A stretch of 64,000 bases of DNA from Begonia masoniana (taxonomy: Eukaryota > Streptophyta > Magnoliopsida > Cucurbitales > Begoniaceae), in NCBI GenBank assembly GCA_022432975.1, contig CM039508.1, positions 13,406,282 through 13,470,281 on the forward strand, in the 5' to 3' direction. The notes under the pieces were generated by a model. It had not been told where the DNA came from. It saw only the letters and a program-made list of their open reading frames with translations, and did no database searches. A program made the position numbers and the translations under genes. Each line of letters begins with the position of its first letter. The stretch's first letter is position 1. Below, piece by piece: positions 11,685 to 24,321 of this stretch.

Positions 11685-13475
11685 ATGTCAGGAAATCAAT
11701 CAGAAGCATATGGGGTAAATGGAGGAAGAGAAGAGAATATTAGTCAAGAAAATCAGAGGCAGCATATCGATATACAAACAACTTTGAGAGCAATGCAACA
11801 ACAATTCGCAAGGATGATGGAAGAAATGACAGGATGGAGAGAAACGATGGAAGAAGTTAGGAGAGAACGAATTGTTGGACCACGAAATGAACCTAGACGA
11901 GCAAGGGGAAATGGACATGAAAATGTGAGGGCAGCTGATATGGATGAGTACATGGATGATGGAGATTATGTTGGATACAATGATGAACTTGACTATGAGC
12001 AAGGATACATTGAAAGGGATGTTGGTCAAAGAGGACGACCCAGACATCATCGAGGAGGTCATGCTGTTCGAAATTGGGAAAGAGTTGATAGAAACTTGGG
12101 AAGTATTAAAATGAAGATTCCATCATTTCAAGGTAAACCTGATCCAGAAGTTTATTTAGAGTGGGAAAAGAAAATGGAGTTAGTTTTTGATTGTCATCAC
12201 TATTCTGAGGAGAAGAAGGTAAAGTTGGCAGTGACTGAATTTTGTGACTATGCAATATCTTGGTGGGATCAATTGGTGTCATCTCGGAGGAGGAATGGGG
12301 AAAGAACTGTGGAGACTTGGAATGAGTTGAAAAGTCTGATGAGAAAACGGTTTGTTCCTGATCATTATTATAGAGACCTACATCGCAAGTTGCAAGGGCT
12401 GTTTCAAGGGTCTAGAACAGTCGAAGATTATCACAAAGAGATGGAGACTATTATGACCAGATTAGATATTGAGGAAGACAGAGAGGTTACCATGGCACGA
12501 TTTCTGAATGGATTACACAAGGATATAGCACACGTAGTGGAGTTGCATCATTTTGTGGAGTTGGAAGATTTAGTACACAAGGCTATCTTGGTAGAGCGAC
12601 AACTCAAATTTAAAGGGGCAACAAAGAACATTGTGGGATCAAGTGCGAGGCCAAGTTGGAGTAGGGACTACAAAGGCGACAAACTCAACTCTAAACCTAA
12701 TTCTGAGCAACCTAGGTTTAAAAAAGAAGTGCCTAAATCAGCACCTAAAGATGGGGGCCAATCTAGTAGAAGTCGGGATATTAAATGCTACAAGTGTTTG
12801 GGTTTAGGTCACATAGCCTCAGAATGTCCCAATAGGCGTGTAATGTTATTGCAAGAAGATGGAGAGATAGCTAGTGAGAGTGAAGTGGAGACTATGACAC
12901 CGGAATTAGAGGATGACAACAAAGATAATGAAGGGATAGAGTATGCTGTAGAAGGAGAAATTTTAGTAGTTCGTCGAGCTCTTGCTTCACAAGTCAATGG
13001 AGATGACAAAGAACAGCAAAGAGAGAATATTTTTCATACTCGATGTCACGTGAATGGTAAGGTTTGCAGTTTGATAATTGATGGTGGAAGTTGTACTAAT
13101 GTGGCCAGTACGATTTTAGTAGAGAAATTGAAGCTTCCATTGATCAAGCACCCTAAACCCTACAGATTGCAATGGTTAAGTGAATGTGGAGAAATGAAGG
13201 TTAATAAACAAGTGTTGATCTCCTTTTCCATTGGAAGGTATCATGATGAGATTTTATGTGATGTAGTTCCAATGCAGGCTGGTCATATTCTTTTGGGAAG
13301 ACCGTGGCAATACGATCGAAAGGTTAGCCACGATGGATTCAAGAATCGATATACTTTTGAAAAGGAAGGAAGAGTTATCACACTTGTTCCATTGTCACCC
13401 AGACAAGTTCTAGAAGATCAACTACGTCTTCAATGTGAGAGAGAAAATGGAGTGGAAATAAGAGAGAAAATATGA
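11685..13475 (+). CDS. gag-protease polyprotein of element C
   Basis: The first ATG (11685) begins [14 protein letters not shown] and gives 596 residues without interruption; a TTG at 11673 is in frame but has no support. It has a charged N-terminal region, a retrotransposon gag domain around residues 140-310 ([24 protein letters not shown]), a CX2CX4HX4C knuckle ([14 protein letters not shown], around residue 370), and an aspartic protease with [12 protein letters not shown] (around residue 465) and [11 protein letters not shown]. In the family, gag packages the RNA and the protease matures the particle proteins. It ends TGA at 13473-13475, overlapping the ATG of the pol frame by 4 bases (ATGA). 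Element D reads gag to pol in one frame, so this break may be a mutation or a -1 arrangement. This is the only intact gag in the window. Confidence 0.88.
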   Translation: MSGNQSEAYGVNGGREENISQENQRQHIDIQTTLRAMQQQFARMMEEMTGWRETMEEVRRERIVGPRNEPRRARGNGHENVRAADMDEYMDDGDYVGYNDELDYEQGYIERDVGQRGRPRHHRGGHAVRNWERVDRNLGSIKMKIPSFQGKPDPEVYLEWEKKMELVFDCHHYSEEKKVKLAVTEFCDYAISWWDQLVSSRRRNGERTVETWNELKSLMRKRFVPDHYYRDLHRKLQGLFQGSRTVEDYHKEMETIMTRLDIEEDREVTMARFLNGLHKDIAHVVELHHFVELEDLVHKAILVERQLKFKGATKNIVGSSARPSWSRDYKGDKLNSKPNSEQPRFKKEVPKSAPKDGGQSSRSRDIKCYKCLGLGHIASECPNRRVMLLQEDGEIASESEVETMTPELEDDNKDNEGIEYAVEGEILVVRRALASQVNGDDKEQQRENIFHTRCHVNGKVCSLIIDGGSCTNVASTILVEKLKLPLIKHPKPYRLQWLSECGEMKVNKQVLISFSIGRYHDEILCDVVPMQAGHILLGRPWQYDRKVSHDGFKNRYTFEKEGRVITLVPLSPRQVLEDQLRLQCERENGVEIREKI

Positions 13476-15081
13476 GTGAAAATAAGAATGAAGAACAGAG
13501 AGAAAAAGTGAGAGAAAATCAGAATGGATTGAGAAATGAAAAGAAAAAGAGTGAGGAAGGGAGTAAGAACAAAAAAAATGTGATTCTATATTTGAAAGAG
13601 AGAGAAGTAAGAAAAGCATTATTGGCAAGGCATCATATCTTACTCTTAGTGCCTAAGGAGAATTATCTAACTTTTGATGTTTCTTGCTTGCCTAGTGTAT
13701 TTGTTTCTTTGTTACAGGATTATGAAGATGTGTTTCCTGAAGATACGCCGGCTGGATTACCACCCGTAAGGGGTATCGAGCACCATATAGATTTTGTTCC
13801 AGAAGCTGTTATTCCTAATCGTCCAGCTTATCGAAGTAATCCAGAGGAAACAAAAGAATTGCAGAGACAAGTGGAAGAGCTAATGACTAAAGGATTCGTA
13901 CGAGAGAGTATGAGCCCATGTGCAGTACCAGTTCTTCTAGTTCCAAAAAAAGATGGGAGTTGGCGAATGTGTGTTGATTGCAGAGCTATAAACAACATCA
14001 CGGTAAAGTATCGCTATCCCATACCTCGTTTAGATGACTTGTTAGATGAGTTGCATGATGCAAACATTTTTAGTAAAATCGATCTTAAAAGTGGATATCA
14101 TCAAATTAGGATGAGAGAAGGAGATGAATGGAAAACAGCATTTAAAACAAAGTTTGGCTTGTATGAATGGCTAGTTATGCCTTTTGGTTTAACAAATGCA
14201 CCTAGCACTTTCATGCATTTAATGAATTATGTTTTAAGAGCATTCATTGGGAAGTTTGTTGTTGTGTATTTTGATGATATATTGATTTATAGTCGATCTG
14301 TTGATGAGCATGCTAAACATGTTAAATGTGTACTTGATGTTCTTAGAGAACAAAAATTGTATGCTAACCTTCAAAAGTGTGTGTTCTGTTTGGATAGTGT
14401 TGTTTTCCTTGGTTATGTGATTAGTGCTGATGGTATAAAGGTAGACAAGGAAAAGATTAAGGCAATCATGGATTGGCCAACACCTAAGTCAATCAAGGAG
14501 GTAAGAAGTTTTCATGGTTTGGCTTCATTTTATAGGCGTTTTGTTAAGAACTTCAGCACCATTGCTGCACCCCTCACTGAAGTTATTAAAAAGAATGTTG
14601 ATTTTTATTGGGGAGAAGAACAAAGTAAGTCTTTTGAATTAGTAAAAGAAAAATTGTGTACTGCACCAGTTCTAGCGTTGCCTAACTTTTCTGTTGCTTT
14701 TGAGCTTGAGTGTGATGCTTCAGGTGTTGGAATTGGAGCTGTGTTAATACAAGAAAAGCGTCCTATAGCTTACTTTAGTGAGAAATTAACTGGAGCTGCA
14801 TTGAATTATCCAACTTACGATAAGGAGTTATATGCATTGGTTCGATCTTTGGAAACATGGCAGCATTATTTATGGCCCAAGGAGTTCATTATCCACACTG
14901 ATCATCAATCCTTGCGGCATTTGAAAAGTCAAATTAAGTTAAACAAAAGACATGCAAGGTGGATGCAGTTTATAGAGACGTTTCCATATGTAATAAAGTA
15001 TAAACAAGGCAAGGAGAATGTTGTGGCAGATGCACTTTCTCGCAGGTACGCTCTATTGAATTCGTTGAGTGCTAAAATGAT
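13472..15081 (+). pseudogene. Truncated pol of element C (reverse transcriptase and RNase H)
   Basis: The frame opens at ATG 13472 in a -1 register relative to gag and stays open to 15340, but only up to about 15081 is pol. Reverse transcriptase shows [20 protein letters not shown], then [14 protein letters not shown], then YFDDILIYS (YFDD near 14267-14278). RNase H shows [13 protein letters not shown] and the TDHQSL block, ending at the [16 protein letters not shown] connection. Integrase is absent: after SLSAKMM the frame enters TRIM sequence ([11 protein letters not shown]) and runs through the LTR. With both catalytic aspartates of the YFDD box present, reverse transcriptase could be active, but insertion would need integrase supplied in trans. 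Confidence 0.88.
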
Positions 15082-15450
15082 GAGGTTCGACAGATTGCCG
15101 ACCGAGGCGGTCGGGTCTCAAGGGGGTGGGGATGATATGTCCCACATCGGAAATGGAGTGTCTCCTGGAACAGGATATAAGGGCAGGGTCAAACCTCCCC
15201 CCTTAAGTGCGCTTTCGGGTGGAGTTAGGGTTCTGTGCCTTATCATTTGGTATCAGAGCCACCATCTCTGTTCCCCGGTGTCGCTTGAGGTTCGACAGAT
15301 TGCCGACCGAGGTGGTCGGGTCTCAAGGGGGTGGGGATGATATGTCCCACATCGGAAATGGAGTGTCTCCTAGCACAGGATATAAGGGCAGGGTCAAACC
15401 TCCCCCATTAAGTGCGCTTTTGGGTGGAGTTAGGGTTCTGTGCCTTATCA
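15082..15450 (+). mobile_element. TRIM end, LTR and further TRIM unit, plus strand
   Basis: 15082-15132 is the end of a TRIM internal region with polypurine CAAGGGGGTGGGGA. An LTR follows at 15133-15245, then a full internal region at 15246-15337 (92 bp, primer site TTTGGTATCAGAGCC) and an LTR at 15338-15450. The last LTR abuts satellite. The middle LTR is shared, as in tandem LTR elements formed by recombination. Confidence 0.87.
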
Positions 15451-18400
15451 AAATGAGGTTGAGTGTTACATGACTTGTGGTTAGAAACTAAGTTAACCAT
15501 TTCACATTCAAGGTTTTAACTTTAAGTGATGAGAACGACGTGTATTTAGGGCCCAACAACCTTATTGGACGCGTAATTAAGACAAAGTAATGCGTTTGAT
15601 GAAGTATAAGAAACTTCACTTGGATCGATTTGTTCCAAAAGAGTTGAACGTATCAAGCAAATAAGGTTAAGTGTTACATGACTTGTGTTTAGAAACTAAG
15701 TTATCCATTTTGACATTCAAGGTTTTAACATGAAGTGATGAGAACAACGAGTATTGAGGGCCCAGTAAGCTACATGGACGCGTAATTAAGACTTAGTAAT
15801 ACATTTGATGACGTATAAGAAACTTCACTTGGATCGATTTGTTCCAAAAGAGCTGAACGTATCAAGCAAATGGGGTTGAGTGTTACATGACTTGTGGTTA
15901 GAAACTAAGTTATCCATTTCACATTCAAGGTTTTAACTTGAAGTGATTAGAACTACGTGTATTGAGCGCCCAACACCCTTTATGGACGCGTAATTAAGAC
16001 TTAGTAATGCATTTGATGAATTATAAGAAACTTCACTTGGATCGATTTGTTCCAAAAAAGTTGAACGTATCAAGCAAATAAGGTTGAGTGTTACATGACT
16101 TGTGGTTAGAAACTAAGTTGTCCATTTCACATTCAACGTTTTAACTTGAAGTGATGAGAACGACGTGTATTGATGGCCCAACAACCTTCATGGACGCATA
16201 ATTTAGACCTAGTAATGCATTTGATGAAGTATAAGAAACTTCACTTGGATCGATTTGTTCCAAAAGAGCTGAACGTATCAAGCAAATGAGATTGAGTGTT
16301 ACATGACTTGTGTTTAGAAACTAAGTTAACCATTTCACATTCAAGGTTTTAACTTGAAGTGATGAGAACGACGTGTATTGATGGCCCAACAACCTTCATG
16401 GACGCGTAATTAAGACTTAGTAATGCGTTTGATGAAGTATAAGAAACTTCACTTGGATCGATTTGTTCCAAAGAGTTGAACGTATCAAGCAAATAAGGTT
16501 GAGTGTTACATGACTTGTGTTTAGAAACTAAGTTATCCATTTCACATTCAAGGTTTTAACTTGAAGTGATGAGAACGACGTGTATTGATGGCCCAACAAC
16601 CTTCATGGACGCGTAATTAAGACTTAGTAATGCGTTTGATGAAGTATAAGAAACTTCACTTGGATCGATTTGTTCCAAAAGAGCTGAACGTATCAAGCAA
16701 ATAAGGTTGAGTGTTACATGACTTGTGTTTAGAAACTAAGTTATCCATTTCACATTCAAGGTTTTAACTTGAAGTGATGAGAACGACGTGTATTGATGGC
16801 CCAACAACCTTCATGGACGCGTAATTAAGACTTAGTAATGCATTTGATGAAGTATAAGAAACTTCACTTGGATCGATTTGTTCCAAAGAGTTGAACGTAT
16901 CAAGCAAATAAGGTTGAGTGTTACATGACTTGTGGTTAGAAACTAAGTTATCCATTTCACATTCAAGGTTTTAACTTTAAGTGATGAGAACGACGTGTAT
17001 TGATGGCCCAACAACCTTCATGGACGCATAATTTAGACCTAGTAATGCATTTGATGAAGTATAAGATACTTCACTTGGATCGATTTGTTCCAAAAGAGAT
17101 GAACGTATCAAGCAAATGAGATTGAGTGTTACATGAGTTGTGTTAGAAACCTAAGTTATCCATTTTCAATTCAAGGTTTTAACTGAAGTTCATGAGAACG
17201 GACGTGTATTGATGGCCAAAACCTTCACGGCATGCGTAATTAAGACATAGCAATGCGTTTGATGAAATATAAGAAACTTCACTTCAATCGATTTGTTCCA
17301 AAAGAGTTGAACGTATCAAGCAAATAAGGTGAGTGTTATATGAATTGTGGTTGGAACCTAGTTAACCATTTCACATTAAGGTTTAAACTTAAAGTGATGA
17401 GAACGATGTGTCGTTGAAGGACCCTACAACCTTCATGGACGCGTAATTAAGACTTAGTAATGCGTTTGATAAATTATAAGATACTTCACTTGGATCGTTT
17501 TGTTCCAAAAGAGCTGAACGTATTAAGCAAATGAGATTGAGTGTTACATGAGTCGTTGTTAGAACCTAAGTTATCCATTTCACATTCAAGGTTTTAACTT
17601 GAAGTGATGAGAACGACGTGTATTGAGGGCCCAACAACCTTCATGGACGCGTAATTAAGACTTAGTAATGCATTTGATGAAGTATAAGATACTTCACTTA
17701 GATCGATTTGTTCCAAAAGAGCTGAACGTATCAAACAAATGAGATTGAGTGTTACATGACTTGTGGTTAGAACCTAAATTATCCATTTCACATTCAAGGT
17801 TTTAACTCGAAGTGATGAGAATGACGTGTATTGAGGACCCAACAACCTTCATGGACGCGTAATTAAGACTTACTAATGCGTTTGATGAAAAATATGAAAC
17901 TTCACTTCAATCGATTTGTTATGAAAGAGTTGAACGTATCAAGCAAATAAGGTTGAGTGTTACATGACTTGTGGTTAGAAACTAAGTTATCCATTTCACA
18001 TTCAATGTTTTAACTTGAAGTGATGAGAACGACGTGTATTGAGGACCCAACAACCTTCATGGACGCGTAATTAAGACTTACTAATCCGTTTGATGAAGTA
18101 TAATAAACTTCACTTGGATCGATTTGTTCCAAAAGAGCTGAACGTATCAAGCAAATGAGGTTGAGTTTTACATGACTTTTGTTTGGAAACTAAGTTATCC
18201 ATTTCACATTCAAGGTTTTAACTTGAAGTGATGAGAACGACATGTATAGAGGGCCCAATAACCTTCATGGACGCGTAGTTAAGACTTAGTAATGCGTTTG
18301 ATAAAGTCTAAGAAACTTCACTTGGATCGATTTGTTCCAAAAGAGCTGAACGTATCAAGCAAGTGAGGTTGAGTGTTACATGACTTGTGGTTAGAAACTA

Positions 18401-19406
18401 AGTTATCCATTTCACATTCAATGTTTTAACTTGAAGTGATGAGAACGACGTGTATTGAGGGCCCAACAACCTTTATGAACGCGTAATAGAGACTTAGTAA
18501 TGCATTTGATGATGTATAAGATACTTCACTTGGATCGATTTGTTTCAAAAGAGCTGAACGTATCAAGCAAATGAGGTTGAGTGTTACATAACTTGTGGTT
18601 AGAAACAAAGTCATCCATTTCACATTCAAGGTTTCAGCTTGAAGTGATGAGAACGACGTGTATTGAGTACCCAACAACCTTCTTGGACGCGTAAGTAAGA
18701 CTTAGTAATGCGTTTGATGAAGTATAAGAAACTTCACTTGGATCTATTTGTTCCAAAAAAGCTGAACGTATCAAGCAAATGAGGTTGAGTGTTATATGAC
18801 TTGTGGTTATAAACTAAGTTATCCATTTCACATTCAATGTTTTAACTTGAAGTGATTAGAACGACGTGTATTGAGGGCCCAACAACCTTTATGGACGCGT
18901 AGTTGAGACTTAGTAATGCATTTGATGAAGTATAAGATACTTCACTTGGATCGATTTGTTCCAAAAAAGCTGAACGTATCAAAGCAAATGAGGTTGAGTT
19001 TTGCATGAGTTTTTGTTAAAACCTAAGTTATCCATTTCACATTCAAGGTTTTAACTTAAAGAGATGAGAACGACTTGTATTGAGGGCCCAATAACCTTCA
19101 TGGACGCGTAATTAAGACTTAGTAATGCGTTTGAAAAACTATAAAAAACTTAACTTGGATCGATTTGTTCTAAAACTGCTGAACGTATCAAGCAAATGAG
19201 GTTGAGTGTTACATGACTTGTGATTAGAAACTAAGTTATCCATTTAACATTCAAGGTTTTAACTTGAAGTGATAAGAACGACATTTATTGAGGGCCCAAC
19301 AACCTTCATGGACGCGTAATGAAGACATAGTAATGCGTTTGATGAAGTATTAGAAACTTCACTTCCATCGATTTGTTCCAAAAGAGTTGAACGTATCAAG
19401 CAAGTG
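15451..19406 (-). repeat. Satellite array, mostly type II, minus orientation
   Basis: About 19 monomers of the 207-bp satellite in inverse orientation to 1-753 (reading GAGTGTTACATGACTTGTGG on the plus strand). Type II markers CACTTGGATCGAT and GGACGCGTAATTAAGAC dominate. Several neighbouring monomers share private changes. Short open frames in it are repeat artefacts. Confidence 0.95.
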
Positions 19407-20269
19407 TGTAACGACCCGGGGAGGATCGCCACGAAATTCTTGACTTTACTTAAAACTTTAATTCATAATTGGACTCTCTTCTCTTTTTTTTTGTGTATCT
19501 AGCAGACTTAAAGACTTCGACTTATCTGATGGAGAATTAATCCCTTGTACCTGACTTCTTAAAGATATTACTTACTTAATCACTCACAGACACGAGCGAC
19601 CATACACGATCATCGGTTCTAAGACATAGTTGGGCGGAGATGAATTGCCCTCAAGTCGCTCGACTTCATTGATCTCGGATTGCATGGGTTTACATGCATT
19701 AGAGCTCGCACCATCCGATTTGTATCGTGCACTGCACACAACTCTCTCACCGACGCCCGGCAGAAAACATCTATCGATACGGGCTCCTCGCGTGATCACT
19801 TAAACATCATCCGGTAGTGGACATCTACCGATAGACACGTGCAGCTCTCGTGATTCATTAAAACATCTACCGATAGACATGTGAAATTCACGTGTTCGTC
19901 TAAGACATATTCCGATAGCTAACAAGCTTTACATCATCCGATCACTAGACGACAAAATAACACTTTCATCCTCCGATGGCTTATTACACTACATCTTACC
20001 GACTCGTTGGATCGACAAATAACACTTTCCTCATCCGATGGCTTAAACTCTACATCTGCCGATCACTAGACGACAAAATAACACTCTCATCATCTGATGG
20101 CTTAGTTACACTACATCTGCCGATCGCTAGACGACCAAAACACTTTCATCATCCGATGGCTTACATCATCCGATGCTAAGCTCTATTTGCCGATCAATAG
20201 ACGACAAAATAAACACTCTGGCTTAAACTCTACATCTGCCGATCGCTAGACGACAAAATAACACTTTCA
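19407..20269. other. Unclassified non-satellite segment with degenerate 60-bp units
   Basis: Begins TGTAACGACCCGGGGAGG, a form common at plant LTR ends, but no matching second end was found. From about 19790 it contains diverged versions of the CATC-CGATGG / CTAGACGACAAAATAACAC motif which become regular at 20270. The part from 19618 is repeated at 32617. No gene is recognised. It could be the end of an LTR element in either orientation. Confidence 0.6.
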
Positions 20270-21717
20270 TCATCCGATCACTAGACGACAAAATAACACT
20301 TTCATCATCCGATGGCTTATTACACTACATCTGCCGATCGCTAGACGACAAAATAACACTTTCATCATCCGATGGCTTATTACACTACATCTGCCGATCG
20401 CTAGACGACAAAATAACACTTTCATCCTCCGATGGCTTATTACACTACATCTGCCGATCGCTAGACGACAAAATAACACTTTCATCATCCGATGGCTTAT
20501 TACACTACATCTGCCGATCGCTAGACGACAAAATAACACTTTCATCATCCGATGGCTTATTACACTACATCTGCCGATCGCTAGACGACAAAATAACACT
20601 TTCATCCTCCGATGGCTTATTACACTACATCTGCCGATCGCTAGACGACAAAATAACACTTTCATCATCCGATGGCTTATTACACTACATCTGCCGATCG
20701 CTAGACGACAAAATAACACTTTCATCCTCCGATGGCTTATTACACTACATCTGCCGATCGCTAGACGACAAAATAACACTTTCATCATCCGATGGCTTAT
20801 TACACTACATCTGCCGATCGCTAGACGACAAAATAACACTTTCATCATCCGATGGCTTATTACACTACATCTGCCGATCGCTAGACGACAAAATAACACT
20901 TTCATCCTCCGATGGCTTATTACACTACATCTGCCGATCGCTAGACGACAAAATAACACTTTCATCATCCGATGGCTTATTACACTACATCTGCCGATCG
21001 CTAGACGACAAAATAACACTTTCATCATCCGATGGCTTATTACACTACATCTGCCGATCGCTAGACGACAAAATAACACTTTCATCATCCGATGGCTTAT
21101 TACACTACATCTGCCGATCGCTAGACGACAAAATAACACTTTCATCATCCGATGGCTTATTACACTACATCTGCCGATCGCTAGACGACAAAATAACACT
21201 TTCATCATCCGATGGCTTATTACACTACATCTGCCGATCGCTAGACGACAAAATAACACTTTCATCATCCGATGGCTTATTACACTACATCTGCCGATCG
21301 CTAGACGACAAAATAACACTTTCATCATCCGATGGCTTATTACACTACATCTGCCGATCGCTAGACGACAAAATAACACTTTCATCATCCGATGGCTTAT
21401 TACACTACATCTGCCGATCGCTAGACGACAAAATAACACTTTCATCATCCGATGGCTTATTACACTACATCTGCCGATCGCTAGACGACAAAATAACACT
21501 TTCATCATCCGATGGCTTATTACACTACATCTGCCGATCGCTAGACGACAAAATAACACTTTCATCATCCGATGGCTTATTACACTACATCTGCCGATCG
21601 CTAGACGACAAAATAACACTTTCATCATCCGATGGCTTATTACACTACATCTGCCGATCGCTAGACGACAAAATAACACTTTCATCATCCGATGGCTTAT
21701 TACACTACATCTGCCGA
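20270..21717. repeat. 60-bp tandem array, copy 1
   Basis: About 24 units of 60 bp with no length change from 20281. The diagnostic variant is AACACTTTCATC. Units with CATCCTCC instead of CATCATCC occur at 20401, 20581, 20701 and 20881, giving a five-unit (300-bp) pattern present twice. The long minus-strand frame (20-residue repeat) exists because 60 is a multiple of 3 and is not considered a gene. Confidence 0.95.
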
Positions 21718-21861
21718 TAGTAACTCAAACAATACTAACACCATCCTCCATAATTCCAGTTCTTATATTCTTACTGACATAAGGGAGCAATAACCAGGGG
21801 TCATGCTACCAATGTATTTTCACAAAAATTCAAGACCGATGGATCAAAGAACGAGTATGCA

Positions 21862-23093
21862 TTGGTTAACAATGGAAGACCTGTGATCCTTACACCATTA
21901 AAGTCGTGGGAGGCAATTGAAGATCAAGAGAGGATCAAGAAGGAATTTCAAATCATAAAGGACGAGAGAGAGAAAGAAAGTGGTGAAAAGAAATTAGTTG
22001 AAAAAGAGGCCAAAATAGAAAAAGAAGGTGGAGAAAGAAAAATAGTTGAAAAGAGTACAAAGAGGGATGAAAAACCGAGGGAGGAAGAGAGAAAAATCGA
22101 GGGAGAGAGTGAACAAAAGTCAAGTGAGAAACAAATCGTGTTGATGAACAAAAGTGAGGATAAGAGTGAGATGATTTTGCTTTTATATAAAGATGTTTAT
22201 TTATCATCTAACGACTTACCAAGTTTCTTCCAAGTGTTGTTTGTTTTCTTTTGCAGAAAAATAAATATGAAATTCCCGAGAAGTTTCGAAGAGAAATTTC
22301 TCCTTTGAGAGAGATTGAGAAGCATAAAAATCTCGTACCGAGTACGTTAGTTCAAAGTCGACCGGAAACATCAAATAAGTTTGAGTGGTTGGTAAGACCA
22401 TATGATTTTTATATTGAACCTATTATATGTATAAGAATGATAGTTAATATGCAAAATTATTTTATTGAAAAATTTGTTATTGATTACTTTGCACACAACT
22501 TAGTTTCTGACAAAATTGTAGATACATATTTTACGAGTTTCAAATCTGAGTTTAGCGTTTTAAGGGATTTTATTTCTATTCGATATTATTTACTGTTTGA
22601 TATTATTGATGATTTTAATCTATGAAGTCCGTTAAATTTATTAACTCCGTTTACTAATAAGTTTGTTCTTGTGCATGAAAGTAAAAAAGATGAATTTGCT
22701 AAGAAATTTCATTCAATGGTAAGACTTATTTTTAAACCCGGAGATTTGGTTTGGCTACGTCTACAAAAAGAAAGATTTTTGAACGAACAGAACAACAAAC
22801 TACAACATCGAGGAGATAGACATTTTCAAGTCCTAGAGTGTATCAACGACATCGATTACAAGATCGACCTACCGAGTGAATACGGTAATGTAAGCACATA
22901 TTTTAATTTTACTAACTTATTTTTATATGATGCAGGAGATTCGAGGACGAATCTTTTCGAAGGGGGAGGGAATGATGTGAACCGAGGAGCGATAAATCTC
23001 ATTTTCAAGGACCATGATCTATTAGAAGATAAAGGAGGTCTAACGAACAAAGCTTCACATGGTTTAGTCTTGGAAGCCCGAAGAAAAGAGTAA
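21862..23093 (+). pseudogene. Degraded pol of element G
   Basis: Three overlapping or adjacent frames: 21862-22308 (protease end, NEYALVNNGRPVILTPL, then a lysine/glutamate-rich linker and [13 protein letters not shown]), 22251-22625, and 22671-23093. The middle frame aligns to reverse transcriptase around EWLV and IEKFVIDYF, but the catalytic YFDD is YFAH and the preceding conserved block (PFG-NAPSTFM) is unrecognisable. RNase H and the integrase core are deleted. The last frame keeps the integrase tail (KPGDLVWLRLQKERF, LPSEYGNVST, SRTNLFEGGGNDV) and continues 121 bp into the LTR. It cannot encode a working polymerase. The frame is kept open over the most altered stretch, and the copy at 35196 is nearly the same. 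Confidence 0.75.
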
Positions 23094-23597
23094 TCACAAC
23101 AAAAGCACAAGACTATAAAAATAAAGAGTTTTGTAGCATGAAAGTGGGCCCCACGAACTTGGCAAAAGAAGACCCATAAGACACGGAGTTGGGCCCCACA
23201 AATACTAATGGATTGGAGAGAGAAGGGTAAAGATTCACGGAAATTACAAAGAGATAAAGATTCACGTGGGTTGGAAAGAGATAAAGCTCCACATGACTTG
23301 GTTTATGATGTGATCTAAGTTGAGACCAGTTCAAAGCCCAAGAACAAGGATCCAATTGAAGATACAGGCAGCCCAATGACAAGAGCAAGAAGTCCAAGAT
23401 TATTGTAAGATCTTTTGAAGAAAGGGAGGTGCGACGCACATGCACATGTAAGAATTAAAAACACATGTGTCATGCACATGCACATGTAGGAATTAAACAG
23501 GACATGCGCCAAGCACATGCATATACGAGGAATTAAAAAGTCACATGCAAAGCACATGAAAATCATACAAATCTCGTAGGAAAAGATCTTATCCAAC
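22973..23597 (+). repeat. 3' LTR of element G, part before element E
   Basis: Starts TGATGTGAACCGAGG after the polypurine tract. It ends with CCAAC at 23593-23597, the target site of element E. The rest (30191-30265) follows element E. An ACATG(C/T)-rich stretch at about 23431-23560 consists of several short imperfect direct repeats (CACATGCACATG). Confidence 0.75.
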
Positions 23598-24321
23598 TGA
23601 TGCAAACCTCAACAAACTTGTTGTGAGACCCAACGTCAATAGATGGAATCAACTTCAGGATCGCCCAATAGTAGTTTCAAAGTTTAGGACTAATGACCCC
23701 GTGGTTATATGACAACCAGAAACCAATAGTATCAAGAAAGGAATATTGACCCCGTTGCTATGGAAGAGCAAGAAACCAATATTATAAGGGTTGGAAATCA
23801 AGTGGTTGCACTTGAAATTTCCGCAAGTTCTACAGAAGAACAGTTCGGAGAAAATTCTCACAAGATAATTCTCATTCTAGTGTGTCTTACAATGAAGAAC
23901 TCCCAAGTATTTATAGGCTTACAAGAATAGTCTAGAATAGGCATTAAATAGCCTTGAAAACATGAGAAAGAACTTTGCTTCTAATATGGTCTAGGTTCAG
24001 CCTTCTTGGAAACCATCAAAACACCTTTTGGCCTTCTCTATGCCAATATTAAATGCCTAGTGGATGTCACTTCGAAATTACTCATTCTAGAGCCTTCTTT
24101 GCTTAATTTGGGCCTAATCAAACTCCATTTGTATTTGTAACACATTAATAACTTTAAGGCCCATTTCTTCAAGTGGTCTTGGTTCTTGAAATAAGTTATT
24201 TTGGACTTCTTCTTGAAGCTTCTTGGCCCGAGCTCTAGTGATAGGTCCATTTGGTGTTTTCAACTCCATTAAATATTCTTCTTGGCCCAACTCTTCTTCA
24301 ATGCCATCCTTGCCCACATCA
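23598..24321 (-). repeat. 3' LTR of element E
   Basis: 724 bp with TGATG/CATCA ends. A TATA box (TATAAATA on the minus strand) lies at 23908-23915. The inner 208 bp (24114-24321) encode the last 68 residues of pol. The polypurine tract TTCAAGAGAGGGAGAA (minus strand) lies next to it at 24322-24338. Confidence 0.95.

Larger units (their letters stand above)
9255..15245 (+). mobile_element. Element C: CRM-like gag-pol flanked by TRIM LTRs
   Basis: A TRIM LTR (9255-9367) is followed at once by a primer site and a CRM-type leader, gag, protease, reverse transcriptase and RNase H. At about 15081 the coding region stops and joins the TRIM internal end and polypurine tract, then a second TRIM LTR (15133-15245). 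It thus has the layout of a 5991-bp LTR element using 113-bp TRIM LTRs, but lacks integrase. It is either a chimera made by template switching or recombination, or an incomplete relative of the TRIM's helper element. The sequence favours a chimera because the pol frame breaks inside TRIM sequence. Confidence 0.8.

Noticed and set aside
15207..15473. 88-residue frame across the TRIM units
   Set aside because: It spans LTR, internal region and satellite and has no similarity to a protein; TRIMs are non-coding.
19407..19430. Start of a Cassandra-type TRIM with 5S promoter
   Set aside because: TGTAACGACCC fits many LTR ends, but no 5S-like control sequence or second LTR is visible.
20270..21688. 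472-residue minus-strand frame with a 20-residue repeat
   Set aside because: It follows from the 60-bp period and disappears outside the array; the same holds for 33024-35105.
20270..21717. CRISPR-like look of regular 60-bp units
   Set aside because: There are no unique spacers; each whole unit is repeated, so it is a tandem array, and the context is a plant genome.
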